This document shows, in pieces, positions 43,690 through 52,492 of a stretch of DNA of 64,000 nt. Under the pieces are notes generated by a model. The model was not told where the DNA came from, ran no database searches, and saw nothing but the letters and a program-made list of their open reading frames with translations. This DNA comes from JANXSS01 sp040385645 (lineage in GTDB: Bacteria > Pseudomonadota > Gammaproteobacteria > Burkholderiales > Burkholderiaceae_D): positions 62,001 through 126,000 of the forward strand of contig JAZKGZ010000003.1 in the NCBI GenBank assembly GCA_040385645.1, written 5' to 3'. Each line of letters starts with the position of its first letter. The first letter of the stretch is position 1. The position numbers and the translations under genes were made by a program.

Positions 43690-44316
43690 TCAGGCATTCT
43701 CGACGATGATGCCTTCGATGATATTGGCGACGTCTTCACATCGATCGGTAACGGTTTCGAGGATCTCGTAGATCGCTTTGAGCTTGATCAGGTTGCGCAC
43801 ATCTGGCTCTTCGCGAAACAGCTTCGACATTGCCGCCCGCATAACGTGGTCCGCATCCGATTCGAGCCGGTCGATCTCCGCGCAAAGGCTTAATATTTCG
43901 TGAGAATTATCCATATCGTGAAGCAAAGCGACTGCTGCCTGCACCTTCTCGGTACAAGCTAGACATAATTCGGCCAGACGTCGGGCTTCGGCAGTAATGG
44001 CTTTGATATCGTAAAGCGACACCGTTTGTGCAGCGTCCTCCATCAAGTCGAGTATGTCGTCCATGCGCGTGATCAATTGATGAATATCATCGCGGTCGAG
44101 CGGTGTGATCAACGTCTTGTGCAAGAGGTCGAGCGTAGCGTGCGTTACTTTGTCGGCGAGCTTCTCGATGGTTTCGATTGCATGGACACGTTTTTCCAAG
44201 TCGTCGAAGTCCGTCATCAATGCCAGCATTTCTCTGGCACCTTTAACACACAGTGTTGCATGCTCATTGAAGTAATCGAAAAATTTGCCCTCGACGGGCA
44301 TGAAACGTCCAAACAT
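43690..44316 (-). CDS. DUF47/PhoU-like phosphate transport regulator
   Basis: A 208-residue all-helical protein of the DUF47 (TIGR00153) family, a distant PhoU relative. It has the FFDYFNEHATLCVKGAREML N-terminus, a KLADKVTHATLDLLHKTLITPLDRDDIH block and EILETVTDRCEDVANIIEGIIVE at the end. In many bacteria the gene sits directly before a pit gene, as here, and the protein is thought to control phosphate uptake. dnaB ends 30 bases upstream, so some readthrough from dnaB is possible. Confidence 0.94.
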   Translation of the reverse strand: MFGRFMPVEGKFFDYFNEHATLCVKGAREMLALMTDFDDLEKRVHAIETIEKLADKVTHATLDLLHKTLITPLDRDDIHQLITRMDDILDLMEDAAQTVSLYDIKAITAEARRLAELCLACTEKVQAAVALLHDMDNSHEILSLCAEIDRLESDADHVMRAAMSKLFREEPDVRNLIKLKAIYEILETVTDRCEDVANIIEGIIVENA

Positions 44317-44346
44317 GATTACCTTTTCAACGGCACGGCGAGATGA

Positions 44347-45732
44347 TCAATCACCCTGGTACAGGGCCGCACCGCCGGTGTAATTGTCGAATTTCGTATA
44401 TTGTCCGAGGAAGGTCAGGCGTACGCTTCCGATAGGGCCGTTACGCTGCTTGCCAATGATAATTTCAGCTGTGCCTTTATCCTGTGAGTCAGGATTGTAG
44501 ACTTCGTCACGGTAAATGAACAGGATCACGTCGGCATCCTGCTCGATTGCGCCGGACTCGCGCAGGTCCGACATCACCGGGCGCTTGTTGGGCCGTTGTT
44601 CCAGCGAGCGATTGAGCTGCGAGAGCGCAATGACGGGGCAATTCAACTCCTTGGCCAGACTTTTCAGGCTGCGCGATATTTCGGAAATTTCGGTCGCGCG
44701 ATTTTCGCCGGATGAATTTGCCGACATGAGCTGCAAATAGTCGATGATGATCAGCCCGAGTTTGCCGCACTGGCGTGAGAGACGGCGCGAGCGGGCACGC
44801 AACTCGATCGAATTCAGTGCGGGCGTCTCGTCGATATACAACTGCGCATCATTCATTTTTTGAATCGCGTGTGTCAGGCGTGGCCAATCCTCGTCGGCAA
44901 GTCGGCCGGTGCGAAGCCGATGCTGATCCAGGCGCCCTACCGATCCCAGCATACGCATCGCCAATTGCGTACCGCCCATTTCCATTGAAAACACGGCGAC
45001 CGGCAGTCCACTTTCGATGGCGACGTGCTCGCCGATATTGATCGAGAATGCGGTCTTACCCATCGAAGGCCGCCCGGCGACGATCACCAGATCGCCGGGC
45101 TGCAGTCCGGATGTCAGGCGGTCGAGATCGACAAACCCGGTCGGCACGCCCGTAATATCATTCTGCCCCTCACGGTTGTAGAGCTCGTCGATACGTTCGA
45201 CGACTTGTGTCAGCAATGGCTGGATTTCTTGAAATCCCTGTGCGCCACGCGAGCCCTCTTCGGCGATCGCAAAGATTTTCGACTCCGCCTCGTCGAGCAT
45301 TTGCTTGACTTCTTTGCCCTGCGGATTAAAAGCCTGACCTGAAATTTCATCAGACACGGTAATCAGTTTGCGCAGTACGCCGCGGTCTCGCACGATTTCC
45401 GCATAGCGGCGGATATTGGCAGCCGACGGGGTATTCTGCGCCAACGCGTTGAGGTAACTCAATCCGCCGACTTCCTCTGCCTTGCCAATATTGCCGAGCG
45501 ATTCGTACACCGTAATCACGTCCGCCGGTCGCGAACCATTGATCAGCTTGACGATATGCTGAAAAATTATCCGGTGATCGTACCGATAGAAATCGTCCTG
45601 ATGAACGAAATCGGCGATCCGATCCCACGCGGCGTTATCGAGCAATAAACCGCCCAGTACGGACTGTTCAGCCTCGATGGAATGCGGTGGGACGCGAAGC
45701 GATTCGATCTGGGGGTCGGTGCGGATATTCAT
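44347..45732 (-). CDS. dnaB: Replicative DNA helicase DnaB
   Basis: A 461-residue hexameric helicase that unwinds the replication fork. An N-terminal primase-binding domain (PPHSIEAEQSVLGGLLLDNAAWD) is followed by a RecA-type ATPase: LVIVAGRPSMGKTAFSINI (Walker A), LIIIDYLQLM (Walker B) and ALSQLNRSLEQRPNKRPVMSDLRESGAIEQD. There is no intein and the length is normal. It lies downstream of the ribosomal cluster rpsF-priB-rpsR-rplI, but a terminator at 45826 separates it from rplI. Confidence 0.98.
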   Translation of the reverse strand: MNIRTDPQIESLRVPPHSIEAEQSVLGGLLLDNAAWDRIADFVHQDDFYRYDHRIIFQHIVKLINGSRPADVITVYESLGNIGKAEEVGGLSYLNALAQNTPSAANIRRYAEIVRDRGVLRKLITVSDEISGQAFNPQGKEVKQMLDEAESKIFAIAEEGSRGAQGFQEIQPLLTQVVERIDELYNREGQNDITGVPTGFVDLDRLTSGLQPGDLVIVAGRPSMGKTAFSINIGEHVAIESGLPVAVFSMEMGGTQLAMRMLGSVGRLDQHRLRTGRLADEDWPRLTHAIQKMNDAQLYIDETPALNSIELRARSRRLSRQCGKLGLIIIDYLQLMSANSSGENRATEISEISRSLKSLAKELNCPVIALSQLNRSLEQRPNKRPVMSDLRESGAIEQDADVILFIYRDEVYNPDSQDKGTAEIIIGKQRNGPIGSVRLTFLGQYTKFDNYTGGAALYQGD

Positions 45733-45825
45733 GGGCGCGATTATAACCGTTAGACCCTGCCGACGGCATTGCTTGCAGGTATTTTAAAAGCCATTTCCAC
45801 GCGATGTTTTTTACATCGATTGAAG

Positions 45826-45852
45826 AAATAAAAAACCGGGCAATGCCCGGTT
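45826..45852 (-). terminator. Rho-independent terminator after rplI
   Basis: A perfect 8-bp stem (45834-45841 with 45845-45852) with a 3-base loop. On the minus strand it is followed by a T-rich run (complement of AAATAAAAAA). It ends the rpsF-priB-rpsR-rplI transcript ahead of dnaB. Confidence 0.88.
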
Positions 45853-45902
45853 CTCGTAATGCAACTCAATCCGATCAGCGCAACAACATCGTTGCAATAT
45901 GA

Positions 45903-46355
45903 TCAGTTGTGCTCGCCTAAAACGGCGACGATGACTTCGACCACGACATCGGTATGCAGCGCAACCGATACCGGATGATCGCCGACCGTCTTCAACGGCC
46001 CTTGTGGCATGCGGATCTGCACTTTATCGACTGCAAAGCCTTGTTTGGCCAGCGCCTGCGCCACGTCCGCATTCGTAACGGACCCGAACAAACGGCCGTC
46101 GACGCCGGATTTTTGTGAGATCTGTACCGTCAAACCGGCAAGTTTTTCGCCCTGTTTTTGCGATTCGGCCAGCTTCGCCGCAGCAGCTTTTTCGAGATCG
46201 GCACGCTTGGCCTCGAATTCTGCGACTGCATTGGTCGTTGCGCGTCGCGCCATTTTTTGCGGAATCAGAAAATTGCGCGCATAACCATCCTTCACACGCA
46301 CGACTTCACCGAGATTGCCAAGATTGACGACTTTTTCCAATAAGATGACTTGCAT
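45903..46355 (-). CDS. rplI: 50S ribosomal protein L9
   Basis: A 150-residue L9 protein, starting MQVILLEKVVNLGNLGEVV and carrying the GYARNFLIPQKMA 23S rRNA-binding block, a long central helix of alternating Ala/Lys/Glu, and the C-terminal domain with GRLFGSVT and HPVSVALH. It is last in the S6-PriB-S18-L9 operon. Confidence 0.98.
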   Translation of the reverse strand: MQVILLEKVVNLGNLGEVVRVKDGYARNFLIPQKMARRATTNAVAEFEAKRADLEKAAAAKLAESQKQGEKLAGLTVQISQKSGVDGRLFGSVTNADVAQALAKQGFAVDKVQIRMPQGPLKTVGDHPVSVALHTDVVVEVIVAVLGEHN

Positions 46356-46377
46356 ATTTTTCTCCAGATGCCGTCGA

Positions 46378-46668
46378 TTAAGCGGTGTGCAGATCGGTGT
46401 ACGGCAGCAATGCGAGGAAGCGCGCGCGCTTGATTGCCGTATCTACCTGACGTTGATAATGTGCCTTGGTGCCGGTCAGTCGGGCAGGCATGATCTTGCC
46501 GTTTTCTTGAACAAAATCTTTTAGAGTATCGACGTCTTTGTAATCTACTTGCTCGACATGCGCTGCCGTGAAGCGGCAGAATTTCTTGCGCTTGAATAAC
46601 GGATTTTGTTGCTTGCGTTTCTCTTTAAGCTTTAGCTTGTTTTTGTCGAATTTTTTACCGAATGCCAT
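46378..46668 (-). CDS. rpsR: 30S ribosomal protein S18
   Basis: A 96-residue S18 with the core KKFCRFTAAHVEQVDYKDVDTL, MPARLTGTKAHYQRQVDTAIKRARFLALLPY. S18 pairs with S6 on the platform of the 30S subunit. The basic N-terminal leader (MAFGKKFDKNKLKLKEKRKQ) is longer than in E. coli, as is common in betaproteobacteria. 22 bases separate it from rplI. Confidence 0.98.
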   Translation of the reverse strand: MAFGKKFDKNKLKLKEKRKQQNPLFKRKKFCRFTAAHVEQVDYKDVDTLKDFVQENGKIMPARLTGTKAHYQRQVDTAIKRARFLALLPYTDLHTA

Positions 46669-46742
46669 ATCAGGCTCCTGTATGAATAACTGATGAATGA
46701 TTGAATCGAATGCTGCTCAAGGTTTCTGTTTAAGGTTCCTGA

Positions 46743-47078
46743 TTAGGATTCGATGCCGTGAAAATCTGCAATGTGAAACACCAGGCTTTTACTGTTGCGA
46801 TTCTTACGCGCTAGAAAACCGCTGAAGTGAAACGCACCGCCTAAATCCGCTTGATTGAACCGACCTGCAATCTCGCCGACGGCGAGCGCCGCAATATCGA
46901 ATTCCACCACTCTCTCGATCCCGGCTTCCACCTGCTGCGACCTGTGCAGCAAACGCGCTGCCACCACCGGAATACCTGCAGGCGTGTAACGGAGAATTTC
47001 CCGTTCACTGATTGATGCGATGAAACAAAAATGATTGGGCGGATGAAGGCTCGATATAACATTTGCGGCCTGGCTCAC
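46743..47078 (-). CDS. priB: Primosomal replication protein N (PriB)
   Basis: A 111-residue OB-fold single-strand DNA-binding protein that helps reload DnaB after fork collapse. The YTPAGIPVVAARLLHRSQQVEAG block and the ending SLVFHIADFHGIE match PriB. The apparent start is GTG 47078. It lies between rpsF and rpsR, its usual place, and the nearby dnaB gives a functional partner. Confidence 0.93.
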   Translation of the reverse strand: MSQAANVISSLHPPNHFCFIASISEREILRYTPAGIPVVAARLLHRSQQVEAGIERVVEFDIAALAVGEIAGRFNQADLGGAFHFSGFLARKNRNSKSLVFHIADFHGIES

Positions 47079-47110
47079 AATGCCGATTCCAGCAGTCCCT
47101 CGAACGACGC

Positions 47111-47479
47111 TCAGGCAGCCGGCGCTTCAGTGCGATGGCTCTTGGCAGCATCTTCCTTTTGCACAGCTTTCATCATCGGCGACGGTGCAGTTTCTGCCTT
47201 CTTCATCTTGACAGTCAGATGGCGGAGCACCGCGTCATTGAACTTGAAGCCGGTTTCGATCTCAACCAGCGTTTCGTTGTCGCACTCGATATTGAGGCAG
47301 ACATAGTGCGCTTTGGCCAGCTTCTGGACCATATAAGCCATCTGGCGACGGCCCCAGTCTTCAACGCGGTGGACTTTGCCGCCGCGACTGGCAACGGTAG
47401 TCTTGTAACGCTCGATCATCGCGGGCACTTGCTCGCTCTGGTCCGGGTGGACGATAAATACAATTTCATAATGACGCAT
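47111..47479 (-). CDS. rpsF: 30S ribosomal protein S6
   Basis: A 122-residue S6 protein starting MRHYEIVFIVHPDQSEQV, with VHRVEDWGRRQMAYMVQKLAKAHYV and LRHLTVK. ATG 47479 is set by AAGGAG five bases upstream; the frame stays open further back but without family similarity. The C-terminal tail is Ala/Lys-rich. It is the first gene of the operon and is divergent from lexA over 291 bases. Confidence 0.98.
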   Translation of the reverse strand: MRHYEIVFIVHPDQSEQVPAMIERYKTTVASRGGKVHRVEDWGRRQMAYMVQKLAKAHYVCLNIECDNETLVEIETGFKFNDAVLRHLTVKMKKAETAPSPMMKAVQKEDAAKSHRTEAPAA

Positions 47480-47710
47480 ACGAACTCCTTCTGGACGAAT
47501 AAAACAAATGCCCACCCCGGCGTCAAGACGAGTGTGGGAAGAGAAAAGCCCGTGAGTGTAGCGCGAAACCGGAAAATGCTCAAAGCATTCAACTGCTTGC
47601 GGAATTAAATAATGAATTCCCCTCGAAACAATTCGGTCTTGAATGAACGAACACACGCCGTATGTTGCAGTAAATACACAGCGCAAAATTCCCTTGCGCT
47701 TCAGAGAATA

Positions 47711-47726
47711 CTGTATAAAAATACAG
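47711..47726 (+). promoter_or_regulatory. LexA operator (SOS box)
   Basis: CTGT, eight AT-rich bases, ACAG: a perfect match to the proteobacterial LexA site CTGT-N8-ACAG. It lies 44 bases before the lexA start codon and contains a TATAAA -10-like element, so LexA binding should block RNA polymerase: autoregulation. Confidence 0.92.
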
Positions 47727-47770
47727 TCTATTGCGACTTTGTCGACCTCACCGTCGGCCTGCCTAACGCC

Positions 47771-48433
47771 ATGATCAAATTGACAGCACGGCAAGAACAG
47801 ATATTGACTTTAATCAGAGACGCCATCGACAACACTGGCTTCCCACCGACCCGCGCTGAAATTGCCCGAGAGCTCGGTTTCAAGTCGGCAAATGCAGCCG
47901 AGGAACATTTACAAGCGCTCGCTCGTAAAGGCGCCATCGATCTAACACCCGGCACATCGCGCGGCATCCGGTTGCGGGAGGTCGGCGGCGAGCTATCCCA
48001 ACGGGCTGCAGGCTCTCAGCTGGTATTGCCGCATCCTGCGCTTATGCAATTGTCGTTACCGCTCATCGGCCGGGTTGCAGCAGGATCGCCCATCCTGGCG
48101 CAAGAACATATCGAAGCGACATATCAGGTAGATCGTTCGCTGTTTTCGGCAATACCGGATTTTTTATTGAAGGTTCGCGGCATGTCCATGCGCGATGCCG
48201 GCATTCTGGACGGCGATCTATTGGCAGTGCGCAAAGTCGACCGTGCACACAATGGGCAAATCGTCGTAGCACGTCTAGGGGACGGCGTAACCGTAAAGCG
48301 CTATCGGAAATCAGGCTCGACCATTGAGTTGCTACCGGAAAATCCCGATTTCGAACCGATTCGTGTGAATCCGGAAGTCGACGATTTCGCGTTGGAAGGG
48401 CTGGCTGTGGGATTGATGCGGGCATGGGGCTGA
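47771..48433 (+). CDS. lexA: LexA repressor
   Basis: A 220-residue SOS repressor. The winged-helix N-terminal domain begins MIKLTARQEQILTLIRDAI, with PTRAEIARELGFKSANAAEEHL as the DNA-reading helix. The self-cleavage site Ala-Gly is in GRVAAGSPI; the catalytic Ser is in VRGMSMRDAGI and the Lys in LLAVRKVDRAH. ATG 47771 is chosen because the protein then starts at the normal N-terminus. A perfect SOS box lies upstream. The region matches LexA in full, so RecA-stimulated cleavage is expected. Confidence 0.98.
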   Translation: MIKLTARQEQILTLIRDAIDNTGFPPTRAEIARELGFKSANAAEEHLQALARKGAIDLTPGTSRGIRLREVGGELSQRAAGSQLVLPHPALMQLSLPLIGRVAAGSPILAQEHIEATYQVDRSLFSAIPDFLLKVRGMSMRDAGILDGDLLAVRKVDRAHNGQIVVARLGDGVTVKRYRKSGSTIELLPENPDFEPIRVNPEVDDFALEGLAVGLMRAWG

Positions 48434-48459
48434 TCCGTACGATTTGGCAGAAACTTTTT

Positions 48460-49329
48460 TTATCGTCGGATTTGGAGAATCTTGCGTGCAATACCCCGCC
48501 AGATGTTGACCTCCTCGTTTTCCAGTCCGGTACGCGCAAACAGACAACGTATGCGCGACATGAGTCGTTTGGGATTCGCAGGATCGAGAAAATCGATCGC
48601 TATCAATGCTTGTTCTAAATGCGTGAACATGGCTTCTACCTGACGCTTGTCTGCTGCCTGCCCGCTAAAATTTATTCTGTCCATCGCGTTAGTATTGACG
48701 ATTGCATTATTTGTGCGAGTTGAGCGGTCATCGGTCGCAAAATGACCACCTTGCGCGCACTCATACGAAAGTATTTGCACCGCCTGCGCCAAATTTAACG
48801 AAGAATAGACCGGGTTGGCAGGAATGTTGATCAGCACGTCACATTTTTCGACGATTTCATTCGGCAATCCGAAACGCTCGTTACCAAATACCAATGCCGC
48901 TCTACAATTGTTATTCCGACGATCGCCATTCGAATCCATGCTGTTAGCCAGCTGGCTCGCCCATGCGCGCGGCGACATCACTGGTGGTGAAAATTCTCGC
49001 AACCGCGCCGATACCGCCGCCACGATATTGCATCCGGCCAATGCCTCTTCAATAGAACCAACGACCCGCGCAGCAGCGAGCACATCCAAAGCACCACTGG
49101 CAAAAGCAATTGCTTCTTCCTCCTGCGCAGGCGCATTGAAGCGCGGACGGACCAAAGTGAGCTGCGAATAACCCATCGTCTTCATGGCACGCGCCGCAGC
49201 GCCGATGTTGCCAGGCCGGCTGGTTTCGACAAGCACGAATCGCAATGATGAATCCTGTGCGCCGGCGGCGGCAGCATCAATATTTTGATCGCCGATGTAA
49301 TCGTCTTTATTGCTTTCGGAAATAGTCAT
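48460..49329 (-). CDS. trmJ: tRNA (cytidine/uridine-2'-O-)-methyltransferase TrmJ
   Basis: A 289-residue SPOUT methyltransferase that methylates the 2'-OH of nucleotide 32 in some tRNAs. The core LRFVLVETSRPGNIGAAARAMK, the ALVFGNERFGLPNEIVEKCD knot region and IPANPVYSSLNLAQAVQIL are diagnostic. A ~28-residue Asp/Ala-rich leader precedes the domain. It converges on lexA and is divergent from suhB; the trmJ/suhB neighbourhood is a familiar one in proteobacteria. Confidence 0.94.
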   Translation of the reverse strand: MTISESNKDDYIGDQNIDAAAAGAQDSSLRFVLVETSRPGNIGAAARAMKTMGYSQLTLVRPRFNAPAQEEEAIAFASGALDVLAAARVVGSIEEALAGCNIVAAVSARLREFSPPVMSPRAWASQLANSMDSNGDRRNNNCRAALVFGNERFGLPNEIVEKCDVLINIPANPVYSSLNLAQAVQILSYECAQGGHFATDDRSTRTNNAIVNTNAMDRINFSGQAADKRQVEAMFTHLEQALIAIDFLDPANPKRLMSRIRCLFARTGLENEEVNIWRGIARKILQIRR

Positions 49330-49411
49330 TTAAAATACCGCCCTATCGCGGCCCCGGCAATTTACCGGCGAGCCGCATCGATCCTTCACATGTCATTTTA
49401 ATGGAAACCGT

Positions 49412-50206
49412 ATGCATCCCATGCTCAACACGGCGATCAAGGCTGCGCGACGCGGGGCAGCAATCATCAGCCGCGCCTCGCTCGATATCGACCGCGTAAA
49501 AGTCAATGAAAAAGGACCGAACGACTTCGTCACCGAAATCGACCGTGCTGCCGAACAGGCGATCATCGGCGTATTGCAGCAGGCTTACCCGGATCATGCT
49601 TTCTTGTGCGAGGAATCCGGTGCATCTGCCAATTTTGACGAACAGAATGAAAACGTTTGGATTATCGATCCATTGGACGGCACCACCAACTTCATTCACA
49701 GTTTTCCGCAATACTGCGTCTCGATCGCTTTACGGCAACGCGGTCAGATGACTCAAGCGGTGGTGTATGACCCAACCCGCAACGATCTGTTTACCGCCTC
49801 CAAGGGCGCGGGTGCGTACTTGAACGATAAGCGCCTGCGCGTGAGCCGTCGCGACAAGCTCGCCGATGCATTAATCGGCACCGGCTTCCCGTTTCGAGGC
49901 ACCGATGGGCTGGAAAACTACATTGACATGTTTCGCGCCATGACGCCGCGGTGTGCCGGATTACGCCGTCCCGGCGCGGCTGCACTCGACCTCGCATATG
50001 TGGCGGCTGGCCGACTGGACGGGTTTTTCGAAAAGGGTTTGAAACCCTGGGATGTGGCAGCTGGCTCGCTGCTAATCACCGAAGCAGGTGGCATCGTTGG
50101 CACCTTCAAAGGCGATTCCGATTACCTGTTCAAAGGCGATGTTATCGCTGGCACGCCCAAGATATTTGCCCAAATGATCGCGGTGTTGTCGCCCTACGCA
50201 GACTGA
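49412..50206 (+). CDS. suhB: Inositol-1-monophosphatase family protein SuhB
   Basis: A 264-residue lithium-sensitive phosphatase. Metal-binding motifs are present: EIDRAAEQAI, FLCEESG, WIIDPLDGTTNFIHSFP and KPWDVAAGSLLITEAGG. In E. coli SuhB also joins the rRNA antitermination complex and assists ribosome assembly. Start at ATG 49412 and length are standard. It is divergent from trmJ over 82 bases. Confidence 0.95.
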   Translation: MHPMLNTAIKAARRGAAIISRASLDIDRVKVNEKGPNDFVTEIDRAAEQAIIGVLQQAYPDHAFLCEESGASANFDEQNENVWIIDPLDGTTNFIHSFPQYCVSIALRQRGQMTQAVVYDPTRNDLFTASKGAGAYLNDKRLRVSRRDKLADALIGTGFPFRGTDGLENYIDMFRAMTPRCAGLRRPGAAALDLAYVAAGRLDGFFEKGLKPWDVAAGSLLITEAGGIVGTFKGDSDYLFKGDVIAGTPKIFAQMIAVLSPYAD

Positions 50207-50392
50207 ATCGACATTGTTTGGAAATCGATCACGAAGCAGGACAGCGCGAATCGAGACTGCTATACTCCGCGCACGCGGTGACAGACCAGTCCCCTTACCG
50301 CTGTCCTGTCCGGACCTGCTTTATTTTCCGATCCGTTTGCCTGCGACTGGCGCCTTTTCTGGCGACAGGCCGATACTCACCACTAAAATCTC

Positions 50393-51730
50393 ATGTCATT
50401 TATCTCGCTCGGCCTCGCTGAGGAAATCGTTCGCGCCATCACCGATCACGGTTACACCGTACCGACACCGATACAAGCGCAGGCAATACCTGCTGTTTTA
50501 GCCGGTGGCGATTTGCTTGCCGGTGCCCAGACCGGCACCGGTAAAACCGCTGGATTCACCCTGCCGATTCTGCATCGTCTTTCTAAAAGCGCCAGCTCGC
50601 CGACAAATACTGTGTCGCAACGTCCGATCCGTGCACTGATCTTGACGCCTACCAGGGAACTGGCGGCACAAGTCGAGGAAAGCGTGCGTACCTATGGTAA
50701 ATATCTGAAATTAACCTCTGCTGTGGTTTTCGGCGGTGTTGGCATCAATCCGCAAATTAAATTACTTAAACACGGCGTCGATATCTTGGTTGCGACACCG
50801 GGGCGCTTGCTCGACCACATGCAGCAAGGTACGGTCAACCTGAATCAGGTGGAAATCTTAGTCTTGGACGAAGCCGATCGTATGCTCGACATGGGTTTCA
50901 TCCGCGATATCAAAAAAGTACTTGCCGTGTTGCCGAAGAAGCGGCAGAACTTGCTGTTTTCAGCGACATTTTCCGACGAGATCAAAGCCTTGGCCGATGG
51001 TTTGCTAAATGCACCGGCAATGATCGAAGTGGCCCGCAGAAATTCGACGGTAGAAGTCATTGCCCAGAAAATCCATCCGGTCGACCGCGATCGTAAGCAT
51101 CCGATGCTGACGCATTTAATCAAAACCAAGCAATGGACCCAGGTTTTGGTATTCACCCGTACTAAGCATGGTGCCAACAAACTCGTGGAACAATTGGGAA
51201 AAGATGGCATCACCGGCCTGGCAATCCACGGCAACAAGAGTCAAGCAGCTCGTACGCGCGCTTTGACCGAGTTTAAAGACGGCAGTTTGCAGGTACTGGT
51301 GGCGACCGATATCGCCGCGCGTGGCATCGACATCGACCAATTACCACATGTTGTCAATTACGATTTGCCGAACATACCTGAAGATTATGTGCATCGTATC
51401 GGTCGAACCGGACGTGCTGGTGCGACCGGGGAGGCGGTATCACTCGTATGCGTGGATGAACATGAAATGCTGCGCGACATAGAGCGGTTGATCAAGCGTG
51501 AATTGCCGCGAGAAACAATTGCTGGCTTCGAGCCGGATCCTTTGGCGCGTGCCCAACCGATTCAAAAACGCAGTGCGGATATGCAGTCGAAGCGCCAGCC
51601 ACAAGCTCGTGCCGGTAACGCCGGTCAACGCACAGCGCCAGCGTCGCGCACGGTAGGGCCGACAAAAACGTTTGGCGGTAGTAGTGCGAAACCGACTGCG
51701 CCACGCAGATCCGGTGGTCGAGGACGCTAA
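50393..51730 (+). CDS. rhlE: DEAD-box RNA helicase, RhlE type
   Basis: A 445-residue ATP-dependent RNA helicase. All the motifs are visible: Q motif region (TVPTPIQAQAIP), AQTGTGKT, PTRELA, LVLDEADRMLDMGF, SATFS, ARGIDI and HRIGRTGR. The tail after residue 380 is Arg/Gln/Ala/Pro-rich and disordered (ending PTAPRRSGGRGR), a typical RNA-binding extension. The FIRDIKKVLAVLPKKRQNLLFSATF wording favours RhlE. A minus-strand terminator overlaps its stop codon. Confidence 0.92.
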   Translation: MSFISLGLAEEIVRAITDHGYTVPTPIQAQAIPAVLAGGDLLAGAQTGTGKTAGFTLPILHRLSKSASSPTNTVSQRPIRALILTPTRELAAQVEESVRTYGKYLKLTSAVVFGGVGINPQIKLLKHGVDILVATPGRLLDHMQQGTVNLNQVEILVLDEADRMLDMGFIRDIKKVLAVLPKKRQNLLFSATFSDEIKALADGLLNAPAMIEVARRNSTVEVIAQKIHPVDRDRKHPMLTHLIKTKQWTQVLVFTRTKHGANKLVEQLGKDGITGLAIHGNKSQAARTRALTEFKDGSLQVLVATDIAARGIDIDQLPHVVNYDLPNIPEDYVHRIGRTGRAGATGEAVSLVCVDEHEMLRDIERLIKRELPRETIAGFEPDPLARAQPIQKRSADMQSKRQPQARAGNAGQRTAPASRTVGPTKTFGGSSAKPTAPRRSGGRGR

Positions 51731-51759
51731 AAAATCAGGCAATCCCCGCGGAGATTGCC
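51729..51759 (-). terminator. Terminator of the collagen-like lipoprotein gene
   Basis: A perfect 7-bp stem (51738-51744 with 51753-51759) with an 8-base loop. Read on the minus strand it is followed by TGATTTTTT, a good T-run. It overlaps the stop codon of the helicase gene on the other strand. Confidence 0.75.
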
Positions 51760-51779
51760 ACGACGCACGCTCGACAATA

Positions 51780-52118
51780 TTATTTTTTCTCTTCAGGCAC
51801 GACAATCACGGTAGAGCCGGCTGATCCAGTCGCGCCCGTCGCACCGGTATCACCCATCGAACCGGTTGATCCTGTAGAACCGGTAGCACCCTGTGTACCT
51901 GCATCACCTGTCGAGCCCATAGCACCAGTTGCGCCGGTTGCACCTGGTGCTCCAGGAGCACCTGCTGGCCCAGGCACGGCAACCGGCGCAGGCACGACAA
52001 CTGTTGTCGAAGATTCAGGAGCCGCCGCGGCCGGCGGTACGACAACGGTCTCTTTCTTTTCACATGCGCTCAAGGCTGCGACTGAAAGCAATGCGGTGAA
52101 CATTAACGAATGTTTCAT
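51780..52118 (-). CDS. Collagen-like repeat lipoprotein
   Basis: A 112-residue lipoprotein with a signal peptide and lipobox LSAC, so Cys19 is the lipidated residue. After a Pro/Val/Ala linker (residues 20-49) comes a run of about 17 uninterrupted Gly-X-Y triplets at residues 50-102 (GPA, GAP, GAT, GST and similar), then a short charged tail ending EEKK. Collagen-like triplets can form a triple helix; Thr is common at Y, as in other bacterial collagen-like proteins. The whole mature protein is linker plus collagen rod, with no globular head. A surface or periplasmic spacer role is plausible, but nothing shows it. Confidence 0.8.
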   Translation of the reverse strand: MKHSLMFTALLSVAALSACEKKETVVVPPAAAAPESSTTVVVPAPVAVPGPAGAPGAPGATGATGAMGSTGDAGTQGATGSTGSTGSMGDTGATGATGSAGSTVIVVPEEKK

Positions 52119-52492
52119 GGTGCTCCTCGGAAAAAATAATTAGCTAGGAAAATGCCCAGCACGTGATAATTCTTGATCAGCTATTCTTATTCAGCTGTAG
52201 ATGACACAGTTCCGATACTGAAGAGTAAGTAGCGGAACGCACGCATATTACATCCTTGAAACAATTGTTGCCGTAAGACAGGTGCCGTAGGTCGTGTAGG
52301 AATCCTGGAAATGGCAATCGAAGAGTGGGCTTCGTGTTTTCCTACAAGGACTCGCGACGTTTTCTTACCCGCTTGGAAAATGTGCACTGTTACCATCGGG
52401 CGAAGTACGCAAAAGCGGGCGCCGGTATTGTCAGGTGCCTGTACATGCCATCCTGCTAATCGTCATCATTATGAATACATGCCGGGGAAACA
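52119..52492. other. Intergenic region between lipoprotein and GGDEF-EAL genes
   Basis: 374 bases, divergent genes on both sides, so it must hold two promoters. I see no gene, strong hairpin or long repeat. A TACGCAAAAGCGGG stretch near 52400 recalls part of a cyclic-di-GMP riboswitch, but the remaining conserved parts are absent. Confidence 0.5.

Noticed and set aside
52380..52440. Stretch near the GGDEF-EAL gene resembling part of a cyclic-di-GMP riboswitch
   Set aside because: Only the GCAAA-like part matches; the GGUAGC/GGUUACC and P1 parts are not there.
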